Source: Caulobacteraceae bacterium
Lineage (GTDB): Bacteria > Pseudomonadota > Alphaproteobacteria > Caulobacterales > Caulobacteraceae
Direction: 5' to 3'
Length of the DNA stretch: 64,000 bases
Assembly (NCBI GenBank): GCA_030446805.1
Contig: JAUJMO010000002.1
Span: 28,067-92,066, forward strand
Part shown: in pieces, positions 34,911-43,214 of the stretch
Position numbering within the stretch: position 1 is the first letter of the stretch
Layout of the letters: each line of letters begins with the position of its first letter
Position numbers and translations under genes: made by a program
The notes under the pieces: model-generated
Seen by the model: the letters and a program-made list of their open reading frames with translations, nothing else
Told to the model about the DNA's origin: nothing
The model's database searches: none

Positions 34911-36650
34911 CTAAGCCCGCCCGTGCGTCTCCATCCGCTGCAGCAGGCCTTCCAGCGTCTCGAGGGTGTCGGCCTCAGCGGCCGGCTTGTCCCACCGCAG
35001 CCGGCTGATCCGCGGAAAGCGCATGGCCACGCCGGACTTGTGCCGCGTGGAGCGTTGCAGCCCCTCGAACGCCACCTCCAGCACCAGGCCGAAGTCGCGG
35101 CCCGCACGCACGGCCCGCACCGGCCCGAACCGCTCCACCGTGTGGTCGCGCACGAACTTGTCGATCAGCAGCAGCTCAGCGTCCGTGTAGCCGCCATAGG
35201 CCTTGCCCACGGGAGTCAGCCTGCCTTCCGCGTCCCAGACCCCGAAGGTGTAGTCCGAATAGAAGCTCGACCGCTTCCCGTGTCCCCGCTGGGCGTACAT
35301 CAGCACCGCATCGACGAGATGCGGATCGCGCTTCCACTTGAACCACGGCCCTTTCGGCCGGCCCGAGACATAGGCGCTGTCCCAACGCTTCAGCATCACG
35401 CCCTCGACCGCGCCGGCCTGCGCGCCCAGCGCCGCCGGGTCGGCCCGCAGCGCGGCGAGGTCCTCCCAGCGTTGGAAGGGCACCAAGGGCGACAGGTCGA
35501 TGTGACTCGAGTTGCTCCGCGCCACAAAGGCCTCCAGCCGGGCGCGGCGCTCGCGGAAGGGCAGGGGGCGCGTGTCCGCCCCCCCGTCCGCCAAGATGTC
35601 ATAGGCCCGGATCGCCGCCGGGTAGGCCGCCAGCGCCTTGGGCTCCACGCTCTTGCGGTTGAGCCGCTGCTGCAGGTCGGCGAAGGGGGCCACCTCCCCG
35701 TTCCGGATGACGAGCAGCTCCCCGTCCACGGCTCCCTCGAAGTCGAGCGCCTCCAGCACGTCAGGGAAGCTCCGGCTGATGTCCTCCCCGGTTCGGGAAT
35801 AGAGCCGCCGCACCCCGCCCTCATGCACGGCCTGCACGCGGATGCCGTCCCACTTCCATTCGGCCGCATAGTGGCTCGGGTCGAGCTTGGCGAAGTCCGC
35901 CTCTTCGTCCAGCGCCACGGACAGCATCACCGGCCGGAACCGCCCGGGGAAATCGGCTCGCGGCCGCTCACCCCGCCCCTCCAACCAGGCGAACAGCTCG
36001 GAGTAGGGCGGCGCCACCGCGTGCCAGACCTCCTCCACGTCCGACGCCGTGATCGGCTCCGGCTCCGGCTGGCCCGCCTCGTGGGTACGCCCCTCCGACA
36101 CGGCCGCGGCCGCGGCCTTGGCCAGCCGGGCGTTGATCCCCACGCGCAGCTCCCGCGTCAGCAGCTTGAGCAGCGCCCAACGGCCCGTGGCGTCCAGCGC
36201 ATCCAACCACCCCTCGAGCAGTCTGGGCACGCCCGCGCGCGAGGTGCTCCGCAGCGTCTCCACCACTTCCGAGAGGCTGGGCGCCGCATCGTTGCGGCCG
36301 TGCTCGCCCGTCGTCAGCTCGCGGACCGCCTCCCCTGCGGCGAGGGGGAGGGGAACCGCACCGGAGCCGGGGAGGAGGGGGCTGGGCCAGGCCAAGGCCA
36401 CCGCCTCCGCCAGATCGCCCACATAGTCGTAGGACCAGCCGAACAGCACCGGGTCCATCCGGCTCTCGATGGCCGCCCGGATCATGGCGGGCTTGGCGTC
36501 GGTGAACACCAGGTTGCCCGTGAGCGCGCCCAGCGCATAGCCCCGGTCCGGATCGGGCGTCGCCCGGAGATAATCGCCGATGAGGGTCAGCTTGGCGTTC
36601 CGCCCTCCGGTCAGGGACAGCCTGTCCAGCATGGCGGCGAAGGCGCGCAT
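34911..36650 (-). CDS. ATP-dependent DNA ligase of the ligase-associated (cisplatin damage response) type
   Basis: 579 residues. The N-terminal all-alpha DNA-binding domain opens RAFAAMLDRLSLTGGRNAKL; the adenylation motif EWKWDGIRVQ places the nucleophilic Lys near residue 266, then RLYSRTGEDISRSFPDV (motif III region), DGELLV, GVMLKRWDSAYVSGRPKGPW (motifs IV/V) and the OB domain. It seals nicks with ATP. In many alphaproteobacteria it sits with the MBL exonuclease, DEXH helicase and PdeM. Here it is alone on its strand. An in-frame stretch at 36318-36395 (LPGSGAVPLPLAAGE) looks like a translated palindromic repeat inserted in the N-terminal domain. Confidence 0.93.
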   Translation of the reverse strand: MRAFAAMLDRLSLTGGRNAKLTLIGDYLRATPDPDRGYALGALTGNLVFTDAKPAMIRAAIESRMDPVLFGWSYDYVGDLAEAVALAWPSPLLPGSGAVPLPLAAGEAVRELTTGEHGRNDAAPSLSEVVETLRSTSRAGVPRLLEGWLDALDATGRWALLKLLTRELRVGINARLAKAAAAAVSEGRTHEAGQPEPEPITASDVEEVWHAVAPPYSELFAWLEGRGERPRADFPGRFRPVMLSVALDEEADFAKLDPSHYAAEWKWDGIRVQAVHEGGVRRLYSRTGEDISRSFPDVLEALDFEGAVDGELLVIRNGEVAPFADLQQRLNRKSVEPKALAAYPAAIRAYDILADGGADTRPLPFRERRARLEAFVARSNSSHIDLSPLVPFQRWEDLAALRADPAALGAQAGAVEGVMLKRWDSAYVSGRPKGPWFKWKRDPHLVDAVLMYAQRGHGKRSSFYSDYTFGVWDAEGRLTPVGKAYGGYTDAELLLIDKFVRDHTVERFGPVRAVRAGRDFGLVLEVAFEGLQRSTRHKSGVAMRFPRISRLRWDKPAAEADTLETLEGLLQRMETHGRA

Positions 36651-36735
36651 GGCGGTGTGCTACAATCACGCGCGTCCCGGAGGAAGCTCCCTGGCCCTTG
36701 CCGCGTTCCGCCGGGGAAGGAATGCGGAGAAGCAC

Positions 36736-37161
36736 ATGCGCCTCGCGATGCTGATCTTCACGGCGGCCGTCATGCTCGGCGGCTGCGAGCCGGCGGGGTC
36801 AAGCTCCGCTGCACCCGCGGCGGAGGACGTCGTCGCGGACCAAAGTCCCAGCCGGGCCAGGGCGGCTGCACGCGGCCCCGAGGTTCCCCTCAGGCCGATG
36901 CAGGCCCAGCCGGGAGATACGGAGCAGGCTCGCCAACAAGCGGAGGCGGCCATGCGCGAGCTCGACCGGACGGCGGCTACGCTTGGGGCCGATATCGCCG
37001 GGGCGGCCCAGCGGGCGGATGAGGCCGTGCGCAAGGCGGAGCCGCGCCTGCCCGCGGACCCTGGCCCGGAGCCGGCGCGGAGAGAACCGGAGCCGACCGT
37101 GAAAGGCGCTCAGGGCGCTTCACCTCCGCAAGAGACCCCCGCGCCGGCGACGCCGGGGTGA
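36736..37161 (+). CDS. Small lipoprotein of unknown function
   Basis: 141 residues starting at ATG 36736 (GGAGA upstream). A lipoprotein signal peptide RLAMLIFTAAVMLGGC provides the lipobox LGGC. The mature part is low-complexity: Ala/Pro-rich, a short helical Gln/Arg/Ala stretch (EQARQQAEAAMRELDRTAAT, AAQRADEAVRKAE) that could be coiled, then a proline-rich tail. No family is recognized. It is divergent from the ligase gene with 85 bp between them. Confidence 0.65.
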   Translation: MRLAMLIFTAAVMLGGCEPAGSSSAAPAAEDVVADQSPSRARAAARGPEVPLRPMQAQPGDTEQARQQAEAAMRELDRTAATLGADIAGAAQRADEAVRKAEPRLPADPGPEPARREPEPTVKGAQGASPPQETPAPATPG

Positions 37162-37247
37162 TGCGCGCTCGTCGGAACCGGTGGTGAAAGGGCTCTTCAC
37201 CACCTTTCCACACCATGCTTTCACCGGCCGTGTGGCAGGCTAGGCCC

Positions 37248-37511
37248 ATGATGGCTCTCCTCGCCTACCTCGTCTTGGTGAACCTGATCGCCTGCGTCGT
37301 CTTCCTGATCGACAAGCGACAGGCCCGCCGCGGCCTGTATCGGCTGTCGGAACGCTCGCTGCTCCTGCTGTGCCTTCTGGGAGGCAGCCTGGGCGCCTTC
37401 GTCGGCATGCAGCTCATGCAGCACAAGACCCACAAGCGTTGGTTCCAGATGCAGTTTCAATCCATCCTGCTGATGCAGGTCGCCGGCCTGACCATCGTCA
37501 ACCAGCTCTGA
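37248..37511 (+). CDS. DUF1294 family membrane protein
   Basis: 87 residues with the DUF1294 pattern: a first helix LLAYLVLVNLIACVVFLID, the conserved basic and aromatic stretch KRQARRGLYRLSERSLLLL, GGSLGAFVGMQLMQHKTHK and a final helix SILLMQVAGLTIV. The HKT motif and GxxGA turn are diagnostic. Two adjacent ATGs (37248 and 37251) are possible starts. The family has no assigned function; small inner-membrane proteins of this kind are sometimes fused to cold-shock domains. Confidence 0.88.
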   Translation: MMALLAYLVLVNLIACVVFLIDKRQARRGLYRLSERSLLLLCLLGGSLGAFVGMQLMQHKTHKRWFQMQFQSILLMQVAGLTIVNQL

Positions 37512-37554
37512 GCGGACGCTTCCGCCGAAAGCGGAGGCCGCCTAGCTAGGCGGC

Positions 37555-37986
37555 ATGGACCTGTTCACCGTCGGCTACGAAGCCGCCACCCTGCCCGAGG
37601 TGGTCGGCCGGCTGCAAAGCGCGGGCGTCCGGCTGCTGATCGACGTGCGCGCGATCGCGGCCTCGCGCCGCCCCGGTTTCAGCAAGACCGCATTGTCGGC
37701 CAGCTTGGCCGACGCCGGGATCGACTACCTTCACCTGCGCGCGCTCGGCACCCCGTCCGAGGGCCGCGCCGCCGCTCGCGCAGGCCGCACCGCCGAGATG
37801 CGGGCCATCTTCGCCGCCCATCTGGAGGAGCCCGCCACCCAACTGGCGCTGCTCCATGCCGCCGAGGCCGCGGCCGCTCGCCCCAGCGCGCTCCTGTGCT
37901 ACGAGAAGGACGCGGCGGTTTGCCACCGCGCGATGATCGCCGAACTTCTTTCGGAACGGCTCGGCTGCGCCATACATGATCTCTGA
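37555..37986 (+). CDS. DUF488 family protein
   Basis: 143 residues: FTVGYEAATLPEVVGRLQSA, LLIDVRAIAASRRPGFSKT, YLHLRALGTP and ALLCYEKDAAVCHRAMIAE. The DVR, GFSK, LGTP and CYE...CHR motifs define DUF488, a family with a conserved Cys-His pair and unknown, possibly nuclease or redox, role. The stop is followed 15 bp later by the M1 peptidase gene, so the two may be cotranscribed with DUF1294. Confidence 0.9.
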   Translation: MDLFTVGYEAATLPEVVGRLQSAGVRLLIDVRAIAASRRPGFSKTALSASLADAGIDYLHLRALGTPSEGRAAARAGRTAEMRAIFAAHLEEPATQLALLHAAEAAAARPSALLCYEKDAAVCHRAMIAELLSERLGCAIHDL

Positions 37987-38001
37987 GTCCCGGAGCCGAC
38001 C

Positions 38002-39948
38002 ATGACGCTGCGCCCCCTGCTGCTCGCCACCGCCACCGCCGCCGCCCTGGCCGTCGCCGGCTGCGCCGGCAAGGGCGGCTTTTACGGCGCGGGCGACATC
38101 CGCGCCCAAGCCGCGCCCGCGCCCAGCATGGCCCCCTTGCCCCGCGACGTGCACAGCTTCGCCCGGCCCGAGATCGCCCGGGTGCACCACGTGGATCTCG
38201 ACCTCCGCGCGGATTTCGACGCGCGCCGGCTCTCGGGAAAGGCCGCGCTCGACATCCTCACGGCCCCCGGCGCCACCGAGATTGTGCTGGACACCCGCGA
38301 CCTGGACATCCGCGGGGTGACCGACGCCTCGGGTCGCTCCTTGCCGTACGCTCTGGGCGAAGCGGCCGGCGTGCGCGGCCGGCCGCTGGCCGTGCAGATC
38401 CCGGCCGGCGCTCGCCGCATCATCGTCGACTACCGGACCAGCCCCGACGCGGCGGCGCTGCAGTGGCTCACCCCGGCCCAGACCGCCGGAAAAGGTCGCC
38501 CCTACCTCTTCAGCCAAGGCCAGGCCATTCTGACCCGCTCGTGGGTGCCCACCCAGGACAGCCCCGGCATCCGTCAGACCTACTCCGCCCGCATCACCGT
38601 TCCCGAAGACCTGCGGGCGGTCATGAGCGCCGAACAGCTCACCCCGAACGGCCAGCGAGTCCCAGAGGCGTCCGGCGGCGGCCGCGCCTACCGCTTCCGC
38701 CTCGACCAGCCCGTTCCACCCTATCTGATCGCACTGGCCGTGGGCGACATCGAGTTCCGGCCCCTGGGTCCCCGCTCCGGAGTCTATACCGAGCCCTCCA
38801 TGCTGGACGCCGCAGCCGCCGAGCTGGTCGACACGGAGAAGATGATCGCGGCCGCGGAGGCGCTCTACGGCCCCTACCGCTGGGGCCGCTACGACCTCTT
38901 GGTGCTCCCGCCCTCCTTTCCCTATGGCGGCATGGAGAACCCGCGGCTGACCTTCGCCACCCCTACCATCATCGCCGGGGACCGCAGCCTGACCTCCCTG
39001 GTCGCCCATGAGCTGGCCCACAGCTGGTCCGGCAACCTCGTCACCAACGCGATCTGGGCCGACAGCTGGCTCAACGAGGGCTTCACCACCTATTTCGAAA
39101 ACCGCATCATGGAGGCGCTCTACGGGCCCGAGCGCGCCGCCATGGAAGCGGCGCTCGAATACCGCACCCTGCAGAACAGCATCGCCGAATTGCCGAAGGG
39201 CTCGCCCCGCTCCGCCCTGAAGGTCGAAGCCTCCGTCACCGACCCCGAGGAGGGCGGCAGCACCGTCATCTATGAGAAGGGTCAGGCCTTTTTGCGCACG
39301 GTGGAACACACGGTCGGGCGCGAGCGCTTCGACGCCTGGCTGCGCAGCTACTTCGACCGGCACGCCTTTCAGCCCATGACCACCGAAGCCATGCTGGCCG
39401 ACATGCGCGCCAATCTGATCCGTGGCGACGCCGACCTGGAGCGACGCCTCCAGCTGAACCAGTGGGTTTATCAGCCGGGCGTGCCGGGCAATGTGGTGGT
39501 CCCCCAGTCCACCGCCTTCGCCAGGGTTGAGACCGAGGCCAAGGCCTGGGCGGCCGGATCACGTCCCGCTTCCGCCCTCCCGTGGCGGAGCTGGACGACG
39601 CAGGAACGCCAGCATTTCCTGGCCTCCGTGCCGGAAAAGCTCACCCGCGCCCAACTCGCAGAGCTGGAAAGGAGCCTGGGGCTGGCGAGCGAGCGCAACA
39701 GCGAGGTCGTCTTCGACTGGCTGCAGCTGGCGATCAAGAACCGCTACAACCCCGCCAAGCCGCAGATCGAACGCTTCCTGCTGAGCCAGGGCCGACGCAA
39801 GTTCGTCCTGCCCACCTTCCGCAATCTGATGGCCCAGGGCGAATGGGGCCGTCCCTTCGCCCGGGCTCTCTACGAGCGCGCCCGCCCCGGCTACCATCCG
39901 GTGACCTACACCTCCGTGGACGCGGTGGTGCGCGGGGCGACCAGCTGA
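38002..39948 (+). CDS. M1 family zinc metallopeptidase (lipoprotein, LTA4-hydrolase-like)
   Basis: 648 residues. Lipoprotein signal LLATATAAALAVAGC gives the lipobox VAGC at about residue 22. The exopeptidase motif is YGGMENPRLTF near 310, the zinc site HELAHSW near 336 with the third ligand Glu in WLNEGFTTYFE near 355. The C-terminal alpha-solenoid, about residues 500-648, matches the leukotriene-A4-hydrolase C domain (PEKLTRAQLAELERSLGL, RYNPAKPQIERFLLSQGRRK). It probably acts as a periplasmic, membrane-anchored aminopeptidase in peptide recycling. DUF488 lies 15 bp upstream. Confidence 0.94.
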   Translation: MTLRPLLLATATAAALAVAGCAGKGGFYGAGDIRAQAAPAPSMAPLPRDVHSFARPEIARVHHVDLDLRADFDARRLSGKAALDILTAPGATEIVLDTRDLDIRGVTDASGRSLPYALGEAAGVRGRPLAVQIPAGARRIIVDYRTSPDAAALQWLTPAQTAGKGRPYLFSQGQAILTRSWVPTQDSPGIRQTYSARITVPEDLRAVMSAEQLTPNGQRVPEASGGGRAYRFRLDQPVPPYLIALAVGDIEFRPLGPRSGVYTEPSMLDAAAAELVDTEKMIAAAEALYGPYRWGRYDLLVLPPSFPYGGMENPRLTFATPTIIAGDRSLTSLVAHELAHSWSGNLVTNAIWADSWLNEGFTTYFENRIMEALYGPERAAMEAALEYRTLQNSIAELPKGSPRSALKVEASVTDPEEGGSTVIYEKGQAFLRTVEHTVGRERFDAWLRSYFDRHAFQPMTTEAMLADMRANLIRGDADLERRLQLNQWVYQPGVPGNVVVPQSTAFARVETEAKAWAAGSRPASALPWRSWTTQERQHFLASVPEKLTRAQLAELERSLGLASERNSEVVFDWLQLAIKNRYNPAKPQIERFLLSQGRRKFVLPTFRNLMAQGEWGRPFARALYERARPGYHPVTYTSVDAVVRGATS

Positions 39949-40033
39949 CGCCGTCCTCGGACATGTTCCGAGCGTGACGCGTCGGACGGAGGGCCGTGAC
40001 GCCAAAAGCCCCTCCGGCTTGCCTCGGCGGCTG

Positions 40034-40069
40034 CTCCTCCCCCGCGAGAGCAAGCTCACGAGGGAGGAA
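40034..40069. terminator. Hairpin between convergent peptidase and host-attachment genes
   Basis: TCCTCCC (40035-40041) pairs with GGGAGGA (40062-40068) and the stem extends imperfectly inward (CGAGAG/CTCACG) around AAG. It lies between two convergent genes and can end transcripts from either side. Confidence 0.5.
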
Positions 40070-40072
40070 GGA

Positions 40073-40474
40073 TCAGAGGTGCTCGCTGATCGCGGACTCG
40101 AACGCCTTCACCGGCGTGTGGACGTGGTCCTTGTTCAGCTCCTTCACCACCTTGGGCTTCAAGGTGGCGGGCACCGCGTCACGGAAATAGTGCAGGGCGT
40201 TCGGGTCGGCCGAGATGATCAGCCGCTGGAACGCGCCCGCCCGCGCGCGCTGGTCCAGGTGCTTGGCGAAGCTTTCCACGAACTGCGGTTCGGTGATGTA
40301 GCCCGCGACCTCGGCCGTGTGCGGCACGCGCAACCCGTCCGGCTGGCTGTCGGTGTTGGGCCGCGCATCGCGCCCCTCGCTCTCCAGGTGGCGGAGCCGC
40401 TTTTGTTCATCCACGCCGTAGACCCGCCCGACCTGACCGTCGAAGGTGGCTACCCAGGTTTCATAGCTGGACAT
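40073..40474 (-). CDS. Host attachment family protein (bacterial eRF1-like fold)
   Basis: Start ATG 40474; 133 residues. The pattern WVATFDGQVGRVY, then a charged middle with PNTDSQPDG, FVESFAKHLDQRARAGAFQR, LIISADPNALHYFRDAVPAT and KVVKELNKDHVHTPV matches the host-attachment family first named from an Agrobacterium attachment gene, now grouped with bacterial archaeo-eukaryotic release-factor-like (baeRF) domains. A ribosome-related role is suspected but unproven. It is 75 bp downstream of the exonuclease gene on the same strand. Confidence 0.85.
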   Translation of the reverse strand: MSSYETWVATFDGQVGRVYGVDEQKRLRHLESEGRDARPNTDSQPDGLRVPHTAEVAGYITEPQFVESFAKHLDQRARAGAFQRLIISADPNALHYFRDAVPATLKPKVVKELNKDHVHTPVKAFESAISEHL

Positions 40475-40549
40475 CGAACGCGCTCCTGATCTCAGGCCCA
40501 CAGAACCCCCGCCTGCTTGAGCCGGTTCCGCCCGGACCCCCCGGAGGCC

Positions 40550-41569
40550 TCAGTCGTCGTCGTCCTCATAGCCCACCAGCCTCAGCGCCTTGGCCCGGCG
40601 TCCGTGCAGCTCGCACCACCGTTCCAGCCCCTCCTCCCGCCCGTGGGTGATCCATAGCTCGCCCGGGTCCACCTCCTCCACAGTGGCCGTCAGCTCGTCC
40701 CAGTCCGCATGGTCGCTGATCACCAGCGGCAGCTCCACGCCCCGCTGCTTGGCCCGCGCCCGCACGCTCATCCAGCCGCTCGCGAAGCACAGCACCGGGT
40801 CCGGGAACCGCCGTCCCCACCGGTCCTGCAGGGCCGAAGGAGGCCCGAGCACGATCTCCCCCGCGAAGTTCTTCTTCTCGGCCGCCCTGGCGTCCTCCGT
40901 GGCCGGCAGCAGCGGCCCCAAGGCGATCCCGTGCCGCTCGTAGAGTGCGTTCAGCCGGTTCAGCGCTCCGTGGACGAAAATCGGCCGCTCCCACCCGCCC
41001 TCACGCAACAGGCGGATCACCCGCTGCGCCTTGCCCAGGGCGTAGGCCCCGATCATGTGCGTCCGGTCCGGGAACTGTTGCACCGAGCGCAGCAGCTTGC
41101 TGACCTCCTCCGCACTATCCGGATGGCGGAACACCGGCAGGCCGAAGGTCGCTTCCGTCACGAACACGTCCGGCGACCGCACCGGTTCGAAGGCCCGGCA
41201 GGTCGGGTCGCGTCGGCGCTTATAGTCCCCGCTCACCACCATGCGCAGTCCGCCGAACTCGACCACGGCCTGGGCCGAGCCCAGCACATGCCCCGCGGGA
41301 ACCAGCGTCACCTCCACCCCGTCCCGGTTGACCACCTCGCCATAAGCCGCGGCCTGGGTGCTGGCCGCATGCTCCGCGCCATAGCGTTCGGCCATGATGT
41401 CCAGGGTCTCAGGGGTGGCCAGCACCGTGCCGTGCCCGGCGCGCGCGTGGTCGGCATGGCCGTGCGTGATCACCGCGCGGTGCACGGGTGCGGTGGGGTC
41501 GATGTAGAAGTCGCCCGGCGCGCAGTACAAACCCGCCGCCTGGGGGCAGAGCAGCTCCTGCGGCTTCAC
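40550..41569 (-). CDS. Ligase-associated DNA exonuclease (metallo-beta-lactamase fold)
   Basis: The start is GTG 41569 with AGGAGAGG just upstream; 339 residues. MBL-fold motifs: VITHGHADHARAG near residue 32, VPAGHVLGSAQ near 86, VVSGDYKRRRDPTCRAFEP near 104 and the beta-CASP-like MIGAYALGKAQRVIRLL near 160, ending FASGWMSVRARAKQRG and ISDHADWDEL. This is the SNM1-related exonuclease of the ligase-associated repair set. Normally adjacent to the ligase; here it is 3.9 kb away on the same strand. The C-terminus is acidic (YEDDDD). Confidence 0.92.
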   Translation of the reverse strand: MKPQELLCPQAAGLYCAPGDFYIDPTAPVHRAVITHGHADHARAGHGTVLATPETLDIMAERYGAEHAASTQAAAYGEVVNRDGVEVTLVPAGHVLGSAQAVVEFGGLRMVVSGDYKRRRDPTCRAFEPVRSPDVFVTEATFGLPVFRHPDSAEEVSKLLRSVQQFPDRTHMIGAYALGKAQRVIRLLREGGWERPIFVHGALNRLNALYERHGIALGPLLPATEDARAAEKKNFAGEIVLGPPSALQDRWGRRFPDPVLCFASGWMSVRARAKQRGVELPLVISDHADWDELTATVEEVDPGELWITHGREEGLERWCELHGRRAKALRLVGYEDDDD

Positions 41570-41683
41570 GGCCTCTCCTGTCGCAGTGCGTCCATGTCGC
41601 GGGGACGGGCCGCCTCCGCCTGGTCTAACTAGGGCCTGGGGAGCGCGGCGGCCAATGGGGACGGGGACGGCGTGAGGACGGGA

Positions 41684-42100
41684 ATGAGCGCAGCCTTTCT
41701 GGCGCCCCTGCTGGGCGCGCCGGGTTTGGTGCAGGTGCACGTGGTCGCGGGCGCGCTGGCCCTCCTTCTCGGCGCGCTCCGGCTGGTCTGGTCGCAGGAC
41801 GAGCGGGTGGAACGCACCCTCGGCTGGGGCTTTCTGGGATTTCTGGTGCTCGCGGCTGCGGGCGCTCTCTTCCTCGACGCGCCAGACGGCGCTCCGAACC
41901 TCTACGGCGTCACGCCCCACCACGGGTTCGCCTTTCTGGCGCTCGCGGGCGCAGGCGCGGCCGTGGTCGCGGCCCGTCAGGGTCATCGTCTGGGGCGCCA
42001 GCGCATCGTCACGGCGACGTTCGCCGGGGTCTTCCTCATGGCCGGCCTGTTCGAGGTGGCGCCCGGCCGCATGCTGAACGCCATTCTCGCCGGAAGCTGA
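41684..42100 (+). CDS. Four-helix membrane protein (DUF2306-like)
   Basis: 138 residues from ATG 41684 (GTG 41672 is also possible). Four predicted helices: VQVHVVAGALALLLGALRLV, WGFLGFLVLAAAGALFL, GFAFLALAGAGAAVVAARQG and IVTATFAGVFLMAGLFEVAP. The His in helix 1 after VQV and the spacing recall DUF2306 proteins, which are probable quinone or haem-related membrane proteins of unknown role. Family assignment is tentative. It lies between the divergent exonuclease gene and a thioesterase gene 22 bp downstream. Confidence 0.6.
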   Translation: MSAAFLAPLLGAPGLVQVHVVAGALALLLGALRLVWSQDERVERTLGWGFLGFLVLAAAGALFLDAPDGAPNLYGVTPHHGFAFLALAGAGAAVVAARQGHRLGRQRIVTATFAGVFLMAGLFEVAPGRMLNAILAGS

Positions 42101-42122
42101 CGCGCCCGCTACACCGGGCCGC

Positions 42123-42659
42123 ATGAGCCACACCGAGCCCCCGCCGTCATCCTGGACCGAGCAGCTCCGCGCGCTGGCTCCCGCCATGATGGCCGCCTCG
42201 CCCTACGCCCGCGCACTGGGCGCCGAGCTGGGGGAAGTCGAGCGCGGCATGGCGCTGCTGCGCCTGCCCTACCAGAACGCCTTCATCGGTGACCCGTCCA
42301 CGGGCGTGATCGCCGGCGGGGTCGTCACCGCGCTGCTGGATCAGACCTGCGGCTACGCCGTCTGGTCCGCCCTGGACGGTTTCGCCCCCATCGCCACCCT
42401 GGACCTGCGCATCGACTACATGCGCCCCGCCCGCCCACGTGAATCCCTCCAGGCCCGCGCCGAATGCTACAAGCTCGGCCGCGCCATCGCCTTTGCCCGG
42501 GGACTGGCCTTTGAGACCGATCCCGCCGACCCCGTCGCCGCCGCCCAAGGCGTTTTCGTCCTGACCGACAAGAAGGCGGGCGCCGAACTCCGCCGTCGAT
42601 CCCTCCCGGCGGTGGAGGGCGCCGGGGAAGGGGGCGGCCACGAACCGCTCGCTCGCTGA
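42123..42659 (+). CDS. PaaI-type hotdog thioesterase
   Basis: 178 residues. The hotdog core is visible as YARALGAELGEVERGMALLR, GVIAGGVVTALLDQTCGYAV (helix with catalytic Asp) near residue 60, ATLDLRIDYMRPARP near 95 and ECYKLGRAIAFARGLAFE. It likely hydrolyses acyl-CoA thioesters. It precedes a second, shorter hotdog thioesterase by 9 bp, so the pair may form a heteromer or act on different chain types. The C-terminal tail is low complexity (Gly/Glu-rich). Confidence 0.88.
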   Translation: MSHTEPPPSSWTEQLRALAPAMMAASPYARALGAELGEVERGMALLRLPYQNAFIGDPSTGVIAGGVVTALLDQTCGYAVWSALDGFAPIATLDLRIDYMRPARPRESLQARAECYKLGRAIAFARGLAFETDPADPVAAAQGVFVLTDKKAGAELRRRSLPAVEGAGEGGGHEPLAR

Positions 42660-42668
42660 GGACCCGCA

Positions 42669-43076
42669 ATGACCCCCGAGGTTCTCGCCGCAGTCCTGGC
42701 CCGCATCCCTTACGTCGCCCACCTCGGAGTCCACGCCGAGCTTCACGGCGACGAGATGACCGCCGTCCTGCCCTACTCCGAGCACCTCATCGGCAACCCC
42801 ATGCTGCCGGCGCTGCACGGCGGCGTGATCGGCGGCTTCATGGAACTGACGGCCGTCATCCAGCTCTCGCTTCAGTCCGGAGACGGCGCGCCGAAGCCCA
42901 TCGACGTCACCGTCGAATACCTCCGCTCCGGACGCCCGCGCGACACCTTCGCCCGCGCCGAAGTGAAGAAGGTCGGGCGGCGGATCGCCAATGTGCAGGT
43001 CGAGGCCTGGCAGGAAGCCCGGGCCAAGCCCATCGCCGCCCTCCGCGGCCATTTCCTGCTGGGGGCCGGGACGTAG
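42669..43076 (+). CDS. PaaI-type hotdog thioesterase (second copy)
   Basis: 135 residues starting at ATG 42669 directly behind the first thioesterase. Core: YVAHLGVHAELHGDEMTAVL, the catalytic helix LPALHGGVIGGFMELTAVIQ near residue 40, PIDVTVEYLRSGRPRDTF and EVKKVGRRIANVQVEAWQ. The catalytic-helix acid is Glu where the upstream paralogue has Asp. Substrate unknown; it may serve acyl-CoA turnover. Confidence 0.87.
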   Translation: MTPEVLAAVLARIPYVAHLGVHAELHGDEMTAVLPYSEHLIGNPMLPALHGGVIGGFMELTAVIQLSLQSGDGAPKPIDVTVEYLRSGRPRDTFARAEVKKVGRRIANVQVEAWQEARAKPIAALRGHFLLGAGT

Positions 43077-43094
43077 CGCCCTTGCTGCCCCAGT

Positions 43095-43184
43095 CCCCGG
43101 CGAACGCCGGGGCCTGATTCTCCGATGTCGCTCACTCGGAACTGGATGTCCGGCGCCCCTCATGGACCCCGGCCTTCGCCGGGG
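43095..43184. repeat. Pair of REP-like palindromes
   Basis: CCCCGGCG and CGCCGGGG at 43095-43112, and CCCCGGC-CTTC-GCCGGGG at 43167-43184. Both sit in the 138-bp spacer between the convergent thioesterase and HDAC-like genes. The loop CCTTCGCC is shared with the hairpin at 22457-22495, suggesting one dispersed palindrome family that may also terminate transcription. Confidence 0.6.
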
Positions 43185-43214
43185 AGACGGGATACCGGCC
43201 GCGTCTGGCGACGG

